Source of the DNA: Lactobacillus panisapium | GTDB lineage: Bacteria > Bacillota > Bacilli > Lactobacillales > Lactobacillaceae | DNA length: 64,000 nucleotides | Direction: 5' to 3' | Assembly: GCF_019469265.1 (NCBI RefSeq) | Contig: NZ_CP048268.1 | Span: 1,436,001-1,500,000 of the forward strand | In this document: positions 36,720 through 45,349 of the stretch, one piece after another | Numbering within the stretch: position 1 is the stretch's first letter | Layout of the letters: every line of letters starts with the position of its first letter | The notes under the pieces: generated by a model | What the model was told of the DNA's origin: nothing | Database searches by the model: none | What the model saw: the letters and a program-made list of their open reading frames with translations, nothing else | Position numbers and translations under genes: made by a program

Positions 36720-38181
36720 TGATATGAACCCCAAAATTAGGACAGTTTAATAAATTTTAACTAAGGACTAATGCCCGATATTCAAGCGGACTTAGTCCTT
36801 TTAGTTTTACTTTGATTCTTTGCTGGTTATAGTAACTGATATATTTTTGGATTGCTTCTTCCAGTTCGTTTAAATTCTTAAACTGGGTTTCGAAGCCATA
36901 GAACATTTCCCGTTTGAGTATGCCAAAGAACCCTTCCATTAATCCGTCATCTAAGGAATTGCCCTTACGCGACATGGATTGTTCGATTCCATGGTCTTTT
37001 AGCCAGGCTTGGAATTTAGGATGCTGGTACTGCCAGCCTTGATCTGTATGAAAAATCAGACCATTTAATGCTGGATGCTTGCGCCAAGCCTGTTTTAGCA
37101 TGTCCATAATCTGTTTAAGGTTAGGACTGCGGGAAATGGAGTAGGCAATCACCTCTTGCGTGCAGCCATCAACAATGGGTGACAGGTAGGTCTTCTGACC
37201 GTTGAGTTTGAACTCGGTCACGTCTGAATACCACTTGTGTTCCGGGTAAACTGCGCTAAAATTACGTTTAATCAGGTCGGGCTTAATTGGACCTTGGGTA
37301 CCGCGATAACTGTTATACTTATGCCAGCGTTTACTGACGATGCCAAAGAGTTTCAGCTTGTTCATCAAGCGTTGTACTTTTTTGTGATTGACTAGCCAAC
37401 CACGTCGCCTAAGTTCCAGAGTAATGCGCCGATAGCCATAGCGGTGTCGGTGTTCTTCATAAATGGCTTTGATTTCAGCCATCACCTGCTGGTTGCCACG
37501 ATCCTTATCCTTTTTCTGCAAATTGTAGTAATAATTACTGCGGGATAGATGCGGGAGATTGGGATTAGCATTAATAACCGCAAGAATAAAAGTTACGCTG
37601 ACCTTGAGTTCACGCCTCAGTTGGGTAACTGCCCGGACTATTTCCGCGGCTTGCGGTTCTTGGTCCGCTGGTCGACTAAGGCGGTCAATTTTTTTATAAA
37701 TTCGTTCTCGATGGTCAGCTTCAAGTTCTGCTGGCGTAAGTGCTCGTTTTCTTGCTTCAGACGTTTGATTTCTGGATCTTGTTTGGGCATGGGGCAATCG
37801 TCCTTTCTGTTTGATAACGACATTATACCCGTTTTCACGATAGCTGCGAAGCCAATTAGCTAGCATACCGTTACTTTTTAGGCCAAGATCAAGTGCCACC
37901 TGATAAGCTGGTTCATGCTTGACTAGTACTCGTATAATAGCCTGCTTTTTAAACTCAAGTGAATATTCAGTATAGGGTTGGTCTAAAATAGCTAGGCCGT
38001 GACGTTGAATAAGAGCAAGCAAATAATTAATGTTAGCAGGATTAATACCATAACGTCGACCCAATTCACTAGGTCTAATGTTATAATTCCGCCAAAGATT
38101 GAAGATTTCAATTTTATCTTGTTTGGATAATTTAGCCATAATAAAAACCTCGAAGTTGTCCTAACTTCGGGGTTCATATCA
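36720..38181 (-). mobile_element. IS3-family insertion sequence (IS150-like), 1462 bp
   Basis: Ends are imperfect inverted repeats beginning TGATATGAACCCC at the left and the matching GGGGTTCATATCA at the right, with the family's terminal TG...CA. Both are flanked by TAA (36717-36719 and 38182-38184), a probable 3-bp target duplication; the left copy is the gap stop codon. The transposase lies on the minus strand. Confidence 0.9.
36757..38139 (-). CDS. IS3-family transposase, orfA/orfB joined by an indel
   Basis: 460 codons in one frame. Residues 1-115 are the OrfA helix-turn-helix part, and from about residue 165 it is OrfB with the DDE integrase core (HKWYSDVTEF, LIFHTDQGWQY, GNSLDDGLMEGFF). 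In between, this frame is nonsense. The true OrfA coiled coil (KRLKQENEHLRQQNLKLTIE) lies in another frame at 37638-37790. Removing one C from the CCCC at 37791-37794 joins the HTH to that coiled coil. OrfAB would then arise by -1 slippage on A7 (37689-37695). The copy therefore appears to carry a 1-nt insertion and may make a transposase without its dimerisation zipper. Confidence 0.85.
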   Translation of the reverse strand: MAKLSKQDKIEIFNLWRNYNIRPSELGRRYGINPANINYLLALIQRHGLAILDQPYTEYSLEFKKQAIIRVLVKHEPAYQVALDLGLKSNGMLANWLRSYRENGYNVVIKQKGRLPHAQTRSRNQTSEARKRALTPAELEADHRERIYKKIDRLSRPADQEPQAAEIVRAVTQLRRELKVSVTFILAVINANPNLPHLSRSNYYYNLQKKDKDRGNQQVMAEIKAIYEEHRHRYGYRRITLELRRRGWLVNHKKVQRLMNKLKLFGIVSKRWHKYNSYRGTQGPIKPDLIKRNFSAVYPEHKWYSDVTEFKLNGQKTYLSPIVDGCTQEVIAYSISRSPNLKQIMDMLKQAWRKHPALNGLIFHTDQGWQYQHPKFQAWLKDHGIEQSMSRKGNSLDDGLMEGFFGILKREMFYGFETQFKNLNELEEAIQKYISYYNQQRIKVKLKGLSPLEYRALVLS

Positions 38182-38230
38182 TAAATCGTTCTAATTAGAA
38201 TCTTTTTTACCTTTTATTGAAGATTGATAT

Positions 38231-38272
38231 AAAAAGCCATTTCTTAGTTAGTTTAAGAAAATGGCTTTTTTG
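38231..38272 (+). terminator. terminator, probably the original one of gap
   Basis: AAAGCCATTTCTT and AAGAAAATGGCTTT form a stem with a T run. It lies just right of the IS and would have followed gap before insertion. Confidence 0.7.
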
Positions 38273-38343
38273 TCTTCTAAACTTTAAATTTTAATGACAT
38301 CCCCGCGAAAATTTGGTATTATAATTAATGTATTTTAAAAGAG

Positions 38344-38427
38344 GCCCCGATGGCGGAATTGGCAGACGCGCAGCGTTCAGGTCGCTGTTTAGGTAACTAA
38401 GTGAAAGTTCGAATCTTTTTCGGGGCA
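38344..38427 (+). tRNA. tRNA-Leu (CAG)
   Basis: 84 nt with a long variable arm. Acceptor GCCCCGA / TCGGGGC, anticodon stem CAGCG / CGCTG around loop TTCAGGT, anticodon CAG. A in the discriminator position, CCA not encoded. Confidence 0.93.
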
Positions 38428-38433
38428 TTAAAA

Positions 38434-38464
38434 GAAAAGCTAATCATTCGATTAGCTTTTTTTG
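38434..38464 (+). terminator. terminator of tRNA-Leu
   Basis: AAAGCTAATC-ATTC-GATTAGCTTT followed by T run, 7 nt after the tRNA. Confidence 0.85.
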
Positions 38465-38497
38465 TCAAAAATTTATTAATATTAAGGAGGAATTGGC

Positions 38498-38719
38498 ATG
38501 CAAAAGCGTTTAACCAAATCAAGAGATAAAATTTTAACTGGTGTATTAGGCGGAATCGCTGAATATTTTGGCTGGGATAAAGCCTGGACTAGAATCGGCG
38601 GCGCAATGGTTATTTGTTTTACCGGCTTTGGGTTAATCGCCTATATTGCCGCAGCAATTGCTATGCCGGACAAAACGCGTGCTGATGACATTCCTTCTGG
38701 TGAATATCGTCAATACTAA
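38498..38719 (+). CDS. PspC domain protein
   Basis: 73 residues covering a single PspC domain: KSRDKILTGVLGGIAEYFGWD, then one membrane segment (about residues 35-56). Related proteins act in envelope-stress responses. AAGGAGG is 8 nt before the ATG. Confidence 0.88.
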   Translation: MQKRLTKSRDKILTGVLGGIAEYFGWDKAWTRIGGAMVICFTGFGLIAYIAAAIAMPDKTRADDIPSGEYRQY

Positions 38720-38837
38720 TTGCGTTTACCTATTACTCTTGTTAAAATGAAGTTCCTTGGCAGGGGCACAAGCAAAAACATCATAAGTTAGTTTTTGCTG
38801 GCTACAAGAATTTTAGTAATACTAATATTTCTGCATC

Positions 38838-38880
38838 AAAGAGCATGAGTTCTCAATTATTGAACCCATGCTCTTTTTTG
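38838..38880 (+). terminator. terminator downstream of pspC-like gene
   Basis: AAAGAGCATG and CATGCTCTTT form the stem with TTTTTTG. On the minus strand the T run is weak. Confidence 0.7.
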
Positions 38881-38888
38881 AATTTGAC

Positions 38889-39236
38889 TCATAATTTAAT
38901 TTCTTTAATTCGCCAAAAAAGCAGAATTTCTCGTTGCATATAGATTCCCACTCCCTTGCCGTTAATATCAGCGACAAAGTAGCCAATATTTTCTGAGCCA
39001 CCTTGAAAATCAGTCACACTGTCACAATGAGTGTCTTTTTTTAAATGTAATAAATATGACCTAGTCTTCTTATCTGCTGCAACTTGGCGCATCCTCTTAG
39101 TATCATGACTTTGCAGCATTTGGTTAACCTCAAATTTTGCCGAAAGCGGAACCCACGAGTTTTGGTAAAAAAACCAGTAGAAGAAAGCACCAAAAATAAA
39201 AATAAAGATAAAAATTCCTTTTTTTCTGATATTCAT
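38889..39236 (-). CDS. small membrane-anchored hypothetical protein
   Basis: 115 residues from ATG 39236 (MNIRKKGIFIFI), or 121 from ATG 39254; neither has a good ribosome site. Residues 8-24 are a hydrophobic anchor, the rest is a soluble extracytoplasmic domain with VSDFQGGSENIGYFVADI-like segments around residues 80-100. I do not recognise the family. It is convergent with pspC and lies downstream of the flippase region, on its own. Confidence 0.55.
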   Translation of the reverse strand: MNIRKKGIFIFIFIFGAFFYWFFYQNSWVPLSAKFEVNQMLQSHDTKRMRQVAADKKTRSYLLHLKKDTHCDSVTDFQGGSENIGYFVADINGKGVGIYMQREILLFWRIKEIKL

Positions 39237-39331
39237 GATTTTTTCTTTTTCCATCAATTAAAACAGTATTTGTTAAATATTATTGCAGTAGTTAACTGAT
39301 CTGTTAATTGAACCACCTTAAACTTAGTAAA

Positions 39332-39369
39332 AAATAAAAAAGCATTGAGTAATATTCACTCAATGCTAA
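39332..39369 (-). terminator. terminator of the flippase gene
   Basis: AGCATTGAGT and ACTCAATGCT form the stem, with TTTTTTATTTTT on the minus strand. Confidence 0.75.
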
Positions 39370-39378
39370 TTATTAATT

Positions 39379-41022
39379 TTATGCTTTTATATGCAGCTTG
39401 GCCAAAAGCGGCACAATTTTATCGCCTAAGATCTTCTGCGCTAAGTTCGATTTAATCGCCGCAGCGGCGTAGAAGATTCCCCCAACTAGCACTGCAACAA
39501 CGACAATAATTGGAGCTTGAAGGCGACTAGCAGGACTCAAGAAGAGCTCAAGCACTTTTTCAACGCCAAGAACAATCAGGAACATAATCAGCGAAAAACC
39601 AGTAATTCCAATAAAACGCCTGCTTGTGCGTCCTTGGTTGAAATCATAGACTACTTCTAGGTGTTTAAGAGCCAAAAAGATAATCACAAACATCCCTAAA
39701 TTAGTGGCTACAAGTGGTCCAAACACTTTAAATACGTAAATCATCGGATATTGCACAATCAGTTTAATGATTAGACCTAACACTAGATACTTAATTGCCA
39801 GACCATTTTCTGATAATCCCTGCAAAATTGCCATTAATACCGTAAACATCCCCAATGTAATCGAGGTAAAGGCAGACAAATACAGAATATTAGAACCCAA
39901 CTGATCAAAACCATAAAAAATGGTGTAAATTGGCGTAGCAATGGCTGCCATACCAAACGCAGCCGGAATCATTACAAACAAAAACAAATCTAGTGTGTTG
40001 CCGATCTGTTTAGAAATCCCGGCAAAATCATGCTTAGCATGTGCAGCAGATAATAATGGTATCGCAGTTACCGCCATTGCACTAGCCAAAGAAACAATAA
40101 TCATGATTAGCTTATTAGCGTTCAACGCAAATAACGCATACCACGTTTCAATCGTGTTGTAACTAGCCTTGACCACACTAGCAATCATTGGGTGGAAAGT
40201 ATATTGATCCACTAGGTAAAATAATTGAATTCCCGCATCAATAATAATAAACGGAATTGCTTGCTCAATTATCTCTTTAAATAAGGCTGCTGTCGAAACC
40301 TGAATTTCGTTTTCGGAATTTTCAACTAGGTAATTTAATTTTTTTCTTCTGGAAAGCAAGAACCAGCATAAAATCAAAATACCAAAAATTGCACCAATAG
40401 CAGCGGCGAAGTTGGATTGAACAACTGCATCAACAAAATTACCGTGCTGCACTTGCATAATTACGTAAGCAGTTAAAAGCATCCAAGCAACCCGGGCAAA
40501 TTGCTCAACAAACTGCGACATTGCCGACGGCATCATATCAGCGTATCCCTGAAAATAACCCCGCATAATGCTTAACACGGGAATGAGCAGGATAGCATAA
40601 GACAAACTGCGCATTACCGCAACTTGGCGTGGATCGCTACGAGACCCATTCGAAGCTAAAAATGGTGAAGCAAAATACATAATCGCAGCTGATGCAACAC
40701 CCAAAACAATCATCAAGACAAGACCACGGTGAAACAATTTGCGCCCTACACCATATTCATTTAGGGCATTATACTTAGCCACTTGTTTGGCCACTGCTCC
40801 CGGGATTCCTGCTGTCGAAATTAAGATAAAAATACTATAAATGTTATAACTACGCGCAGTTAAAGCATTAGCGATATTACCATAAGGTGACATCCAGATA
40901 AACCACGGAATAATGTAAAGTGCACCTAAAATACGTGAGGTAATTGAGCCAAAAGTCATCCACGCGCTACCCTTAATAAAGGTATCTTGCGTATTTTGTT
41001 CTTTTAAATTATTTTCTTTCAT
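39379..41022 (-). CDS. MurJ/YtgP-like lipid flippase (MOP superfamily)
   Basis: 547 residues with about 14 membrane helices. Belongs to the polysaccharide-transport/MVF group of the MOP superfamily. FIKGSAWMTFGSITSRILGALYIIPW and GIPGAVAKQVAKYNAL match the YtgP family, which flips lipid II in Bacillus and Streptococcus. ATG 41022 is used; the TTG at 41025 only extends it by one codon. It is downstream of leuS but has its own terminator. A role in exopolysaccharide export is the alternative. Confidence 0.88.
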   Translation of the reverse strand: MKENNLKEQNTQDTFIKGSAWMTFGSITSRILGALYIIPWFIWMSPYGNIANALTARSYNIYSIFILISTAGIPGAVAKQVAKYNALNEYGVGRKLFHRGLVLMIVLGVASAAIMYFASPFLASNGSRSDPRQVAVMRSLSYAILLIPVLSIMRGYFQGYADMMPSAMSQFVEQFARVAWMLLTAYVIMQVQHGNFVDAVVQSNFAAAIGAIFGILILCWFLLSRRKKLNYLVENSENEIQVSTAALFKEIIEQAIPFIIIDAGIQLFYLVDQYTFHPMIASVVKASYNTIETWYALFALNANKLIMIIVSLASAMAVTAIPLLSAAHAKHDFAGISKQIGNTLDLFLFVMIPAAFGMAAIATPIYTIFYGFDQLGSNILYLSAFTSITLGMFTVLMAILQGLSENGLAIKYLVLGLIIKLIVQYPMIYVFKVFGPLVATNLGMFVIIFLALKHLEVVYDFNQGRTSRRFIGITGFSLIMFLIVLGVEKVLELFLSPASRLQAPIIVVVAVLVGGIFYAAAAIKSNLAQKILGDKIVPLLAKLHIKA

Positions 41023-41116
41023 CAATTTTCCCTAAATTCGTGTACTAACTATTTTATTTTGAATGAAAAACGACAATTAACAATCAATATACTTATCACT
41101 TTAGGAAAAATTAACT

Positions 41117-43531
41117 TTATTTAGCAACAATATTGACAATTTTATTTGGCACCACAATTACCTTTTTGATTTCCTTACCAGTCAAGAATTTTTGGACATG
41201 TTCAAGTTCTAAGGCTTGTTTTTGCAAATCCTCTTGGCTTGAATCCTTGCCAGCTGTGAAATTACCGCGCAATTTACCATTAACTTGAACCATAATATCA
41301 ACTGTTGATTCAACAAGCTTAGCAGGATCATATGTTGGCCATTTAGCAAAAGTAACAGATTCGTTATGACCAAAGATTTGCCAAATCTCTTCCATCATGT
41401 GTGGTGCAATTGGTGCAATCATCGTAATAAAGCCTTCAGCATATTCCCGCGGAATAGTTTTAGCCTTTTGAGCAGCGTTGATGAAGACCATTAACTGTGA
41501 GATGGCGGTATTGAAATGCAAATCATTAAAGTCTTCTGTGACCTTCTTGACAGTTTCATTGTAGATTTTATCCAAAGTACCATCATTTTCGGCCACAATA
41601 TTTTCTTGTGGAATTGCCTGTAAGTCAAGATCGTTAACAAACAAACGCCAGATTCGGTCAAGAAACTTCTTGGTTGAAGCTGGGCCATTGTCATCCCAAT
41701 CAATTGAAGCATCAAGTGGTCCCATGAACATCTCATACATTCTTAGACTGTCAGCACCATATTCGTCAATCACATCATCAGGATTAACGACATTCCCCTT
41801 TGACTTAGACATCTTGTCATGGTCTTTAAGAATTAGTCCTTGATTGTATAAGCGTTGGAATGGCTCTTCATTTGGTACCACGCCAAGATCGTATAACACC
41901 ATATTCCAAAATCTAGCATAAAGAAGGTGTCTAACGGCGTGTTCTGCCCCACCAATGTATAAGTCAACTGGCGTCCACTTCTTTAACAATTCGTAATCTG
42001 CTAATTTGTTATCATTATGCGGATCAATATAGCGTAAGAAGTACCAAGAAGAACCAGCCCAGTTAGGCATTGTGTTCGTTTCCCGCTTACCTTTGCGACC
42101 ATTTTGATCAACAACATTAACCCAATCCTTCAAGTTAACTAACGGACTTTCAGGTGTACCTGATGGCTTAATATCAGTTGCATGTGGCAATACAAGTGGC
42201 AGTTCATCTTCGGGAACAAGAGTAGTTTCGCCGTCTTCCCAGTGAATAACCGGGATAGGCTCGCCCCAATAACGTTGCCGGCTAAATTCCCAGTCGCGCA
42301 ACTTGTAGTTAACCTTTTGCTTACCAGCATTGTGTTCTTCAAGCCACGAAACCATTTTTTCTTTTGCATCTGCCACATTCAGGCCATTTAAGAAGTCTGA
42401 ATCAATGTGTGGTCCCTCACCAGTGAAGGCCTCTTTATTAATGTCGCCGCCTTTAATAACCGCCTTAATTGGCAAATGGAATTTTTGAGCAAACTCATAA
42501 TCACGTGTATCGTGAGCGGGAACTGCCATAACAGCGCCTGTTCCGTAACTTGCCAGAACGTAGTCAGCAATCCAGATTGGAATTTCCTCATTATTGACCG
42601 GATTGATAGCGTAAGCACCGGTAAATACACCAGTCTTATTTTTATTTAAATCGGTTCTTTCCAAATCTGATTTAGATTCAATTTGCTTAATATAAGCATC
42701 AACATCAGCCTGGTGACCAGCAGTAGTAATTTTTTGGACCAACTTATTTTCTGGGGCTAAAACCGCATAGGTAGCACCAAAAAGCGTATCAGGTCTAGTA
42801 CTGAACACATCAAATGTTTGATCAGAATCCTTAATCTTGAATGTAATTTGAGCCCCAACTGAACGACCAATCCAGTTACGTTGCATTTCTTTAATATTTT
42901 CTGGCCAATCAAGATTATCAAGACCAGCAAGAAGACGGTCGGCATATTTAGTTATCCGAAGCATCCATTGTTTCATGTTCCGGCGATAAATTGGGTAGCC
43001 ACCACGTTCGGTTTTACCATCAACGATATCTTCGTTAGCAACAACAGTTCCTAAATCTGGTGACCAGTTAACCGGAACTTCTGCTTCATAAGCAAGACCG
43101 TGCTTATACATTTGCTCAAATGTCCACTGCGTCCATTTGTAATATTTTGGATCACTTGTTGAGATTTCTCGGTTCCAGTCATAAGAAAAGCCTAACTTAT
43201 TTAATTGTCTCTTAAAGTTAGCAATATTGTCCCTAGTTACGACAGCTGGGTCTTGACCAGTCTGCAATGCATATTGCTCAGTTGGTAAACCAAAAGCATC
43301 CCAGCCCATTGGATGCAGCACATTGTAACCCTCACTACGCTTCATACGCGCAATAATATCGGTTGCCGTATATCCTTCTGGGTGCCCTACGTGCAATCCC
43401 TTACCAGATGGGAATGGAAACATATCTAAAACATAATAATTTTTCTTTTGCGGATCACTACCCGTTTTAAATGTTTGATTTTTTTCCCAATAATCTTGCC
43501 ATTTTTGCTCAACTACTTTGTGATTGTACAT
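41117..43531 (-). CDS. leuS: leucyl-tRNA synthetase
   Basis: 804 residues, normal for LeuRS. HIGH motif [15 protein letters not shown] near residue 45, editing domain (CP1) about residues 225-420, KMSKS near residue 575 ([16 protein letters not shown]). The start at 43531 ([12 protein letters not shown]) has GAGGG 8 nt upstream; longer readings run into the leader. Preceded by a T-box. Confidence 0.97.
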   Translation of the reverse strand: MYNHKVVEQKWQDYWEKNQTFKTGSDPQKKNYYVLDMFPFPSGKGLHVGHPEGYTATDIIARMKRSEGYNVLHPMGWDAFGLPTEQYALQTGQDPAVVTRDNIANFKRQLNKLGFSYDWNREISTSDPKYYKWTQWTFEQMYKHGLAYEAEVPVNWSPDLGTVVANEDIVDGKTERGGYPIYRRNMKQWMLRITKYADRLLAGLDNLDWPENIKEMQRNWIGRSVGAQITFKIKDSDQTFDVFSTRPDTLFGATYAVLAPENKLVQKITTAGHQADVDAYIKQIESKSDLERTDLNKNKTGVFTGAYAINPVNNEEIPIWIADYVLASYGTGAVMAVPAHDTRDYEFAQKFHLPIKAVIKGGDINKEAFTGEGPHIDSDFLNGLNVADAKEKMVSWLEEHNAGKQKVNYKLRDWEFSRQRYWGEPIPVIHWEDGETTLVPEDELPLVLPHATDIKPSGTPESPLVNLKDWVNVVDQNGRKGKRETNTMPNWAGSSWYFLRYIDPHNDNKLADYELLKKWTPVDLYIGGAEHAVRHLLYARFWNMVLYDLGVVPNEEPFQRLYNQGLILKDHDKMSKSKGNVVNPDDVIDEYGADSLRMYEMFMGPLDASIDWDDNGPASTKKFLDRIWRLFVNDLDLQAIPQENIVAENDGTLDKIYNETVKKVTEDFNDLHFNTAISQLMVFINAAQKAKTIPREYAEGFITMIAPIAPHMMEEIWQIFGHNESVTFAKWPTYDPAKLVESTVDIMVQVNGKLRGNFTAGKDSSQEDLQKQALELEHVQKFLTGKEIKKVIVVPNKIVNIVAK

Positions 43532-43544
43532 AAACATTTCCCTC

Positions 43545-43770
43545 ATAAAAAAAGTCCTATGAAATAAACTCATAGGACGAATAATCGCGGTACCACCTAA
43601 GTTTCACGTAAATTAACGTGACCCTCACAAGCCCCTTAACGCGGATAGCAAACGAAAGATTTAACCTAGGCTCAGTTCACAATATATTTTTCAAGTCTTG
43701 CACCAACCGACTCTTCTCTATAGAAAAATAAAATTGCTACTAGTTCCTAACCTTTATTTTTTGATCAATA
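43545..43770 (-). promoter_or_regulatory. T-box leader of leuS
   Basis: On the minus strand the core AGGTGGTACCGC (43587-43598) is followed by a terminator stem GTCCTATGAGTT / AACTCATAGGAC-type with TTTTTTT (43548-43578). A Stem I-like segment with GGAACTAGTAGC lies at the 5' end, and a TATAAT at 43774-43779 is the probable -10 box. The leader overlaps the 5' side of the divergent PAP2 gene's region. The specifier codon was not placed with confidence. Confidence 0.9.
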
Positions 43771-43820
43771 ATGATTATAATTTACCACAAATGCTAAAAA
43801 AAACAAGGGGAGAAAGATAT

Positions 43821-44459
43821 TTGAACACTACAGATCATTCGAAAAAAGATACAATCATACCCGCGACCATATTTCTACTTATCTACGCGGCTTGGGCAAT
43901 TCTGGTTTCCTCTGGCAACCAATTTATCCATCAGTTTGATAAATCGTTAATTGGTTTAATTTGTAATAACAACCCTGCTATCATCAAATTCGCAACCACT
44001 TTTACCAACTTGGGCAATACTAGCGTTATTATGGTTGCGACCATTATTCTGGTAATTGTTTTAGGCGTTTTTCGCAAATACGCTTTCGCGGTTTTTACAG
44101 CGGGAACAATGATTGCAGCTAATGGTTACAATTGGATCATTAAACATGCGATTGGTCGGCAGCGACCAATGGTGCACCACCTTGTTGAAGCGCATGGTTA
44201 CAGTTTTCCTTCAGGACACTCCGTGGGAAGTGCCACACTTTTTGGCATTCTGATCATTTTAACCATCTTGCTAGTTAAGAAGAAAGGACTTAAAATCATT
44301 CTGTGTATCATTTGGCTATGTTTTCCCATACTGATTGGCTACACGAGAATCTTTGACCATGTTCACTATCCATCCGATGTTGTCGGTGGCTTTTTAGAGG
44401 GTATCTCCTTCTTACTAATTGGGTACTCATTTTTATACCATTACTATTTAGATAAATGA
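43821..44459 (+). CDS. PAP2-family membrane phosphatase
   Basis: 212 residues with five to six membrane helices. The three phosphatase motifs are KHAIGRQRP, PSGH in YSFPSGHSVGS, and TRIFDHVHYPSDV with the catalytic His. Related enzymes dephosphorylate undecaprenyl pyrophosphate or phosphatidylglycerol phosphate. The TTG at 43821 is chosen because GGGGAG lies 8 nt before it; an ATG at 43791 lacks a ribosome site. Confidence 0.9.
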   Translation: MNTTDHSKKDTIIPATIFLLIYAAWAILVSSGNQFIHQFDKSLIGLICNNNPAIIKFATTFTNLGNTSVIMVATIILVIVLGVFRKYAFAVFTAGTMIAANGYNWIIKHAIGRQRPMVHHLVEAHGYSFPSGHSVGSATLFGILIILTILLVKKKGLKIILCIIWLCFPILIGYTRIFDHVHYPSDVVGGFLEGISFLLIGYSFLYHYYLDK

Positions 44460-44463
44460 AGAT

Positions 44464-44494
44464 TAAGTCGTTTTAAATAAACGGCTTTTTTATT
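44464..44494 (+). terminator. terminator of the PAP2 gene
   Basis: AAGTCGTTT and AAACGGCTT pair with one G-T, followed by T run. Confidence 0.7.
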
Positions 44495-44524
44495 TGCTCT
44501 TTTTCTTGAAAGCAGCTCAGAACA

Positions 44525-45286
44525 TTATTTGATAACGCTAAGCAAATCTCGCTGCAGGTGTTCTTGTAAAACCGCGTGAAGTTTAACCAATTGGTCTTGA
44601 TAGTCCGAACTGAAATTTCGTGGGCTTTGATCATTTACAAACCGACCGGCGTTTGTCATTCCCCAAAATTGAGCGGTATCGTCATCAAAAACTTTAAATG
44701 CATTCATGTATTTATCCCAGACTTGATCGTTTTGACCAATGCCATCACCAACATAGCCTTGGCCGCCACCAAGGTAGCCGCAGTTCATAATGGTGTACAG
44801 ATATTTCCCGCTAAGTAACCCGATTAAACCATTTTTACCTGCTTCATAGGCAAATCCGGCAGCAAAAACTTTTTCAATATAGCCCTTAACGATACTTACA
44901 GGAGCATCATGCCAATTAGGATAAGCAAAAAGAATCACATCTGCCTTTTTTACAAACGACTGCTCTTGAGCAAGGTAAGCCGGTGCTTCACCTAGGCCAT
45001 CTTTGACATAGTAAAATTCTTCTTGGTGTAAAACGGGATCATAATTAAGATCATAGAGATCGCGTAATTCAACTGCCCAATCATTTTCCTCTAAATAGCG
45101 CATAGCGGTATAAACCAAATCATAAGTTAAACTATATTTTCTTGGTTCTCCGACAATAAACAAGGCCTTTTTCTGATTAGGTTTAGCGTTAAAACCGTGT
45201 GGTGTATATGGCTGCTGCAATTCTTGCGGTACCACTGTCCCAGAAGTTCTTATTTCTCCGTTTAAAATTTTTTGAGCTAATTCCAT
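44525..45286 (-). CDS. NAD(P)H dehydrogenase (quinone)-like flavodoxin-fold protein
   Basis: 253 residues. After a ~38-residue N-terminal extension there is a flavodoxin-like fold: ALFIVGEPRKYSLTYDLV binds FMN phosphate, ILFAYPNWHDAPVSIVKGYIEKVF is the second flavin loop typical of NQO1/MdaB/YwrO-like reductases, and MNCGYLGGG follows. It probably reduces quinones or azo/nitro compounds with NAD(P)H. The N-terminal extension is unusual for this family and its role is unknown. Confidence 0.82.
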   Translation of the reverse strand: MELAQKILNGEIRTSGTVVPQELQQPYTPHGFNAKPNQKKALFIVGEPRKYSLTYDLVYTAMRYLEENDWAVELRDLYDLNYDPVLHQEEFYYVKDGLGEAPAYLAQEQSFVKKADVILFAYPNWHDAPVSIVKGYIEKVFAAGFAYEAGKNGLIGLLSGKYLYTIMNCGYLGGGQGYVGDGIGQNDQVWDKYMNAFKVFDDDTAQFWGMTNAGRFVNDQSPRNFSSDYQDQLVKLHAVLQEHLQRDLLSVIK

Positions 45287-45349
45287 TTAATTATTTCTCC
45301 TCTACTAGTTTTACCTTAACGGCAAATTTTTTAGTTTTAATGATAATTT

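Noticed and set aside
37638..37838. The internal minus-strand frame of the IS as an independent gene
   Set aside because: It is the displaced coiled-coil part of orfA, better explained by a one-base insertion upstream.
43791..43820. ATG start for the PAP2 gene
   Set aside because: No ribosome site before it; the TTG at 43821 has GGGGAG at 8 nt.
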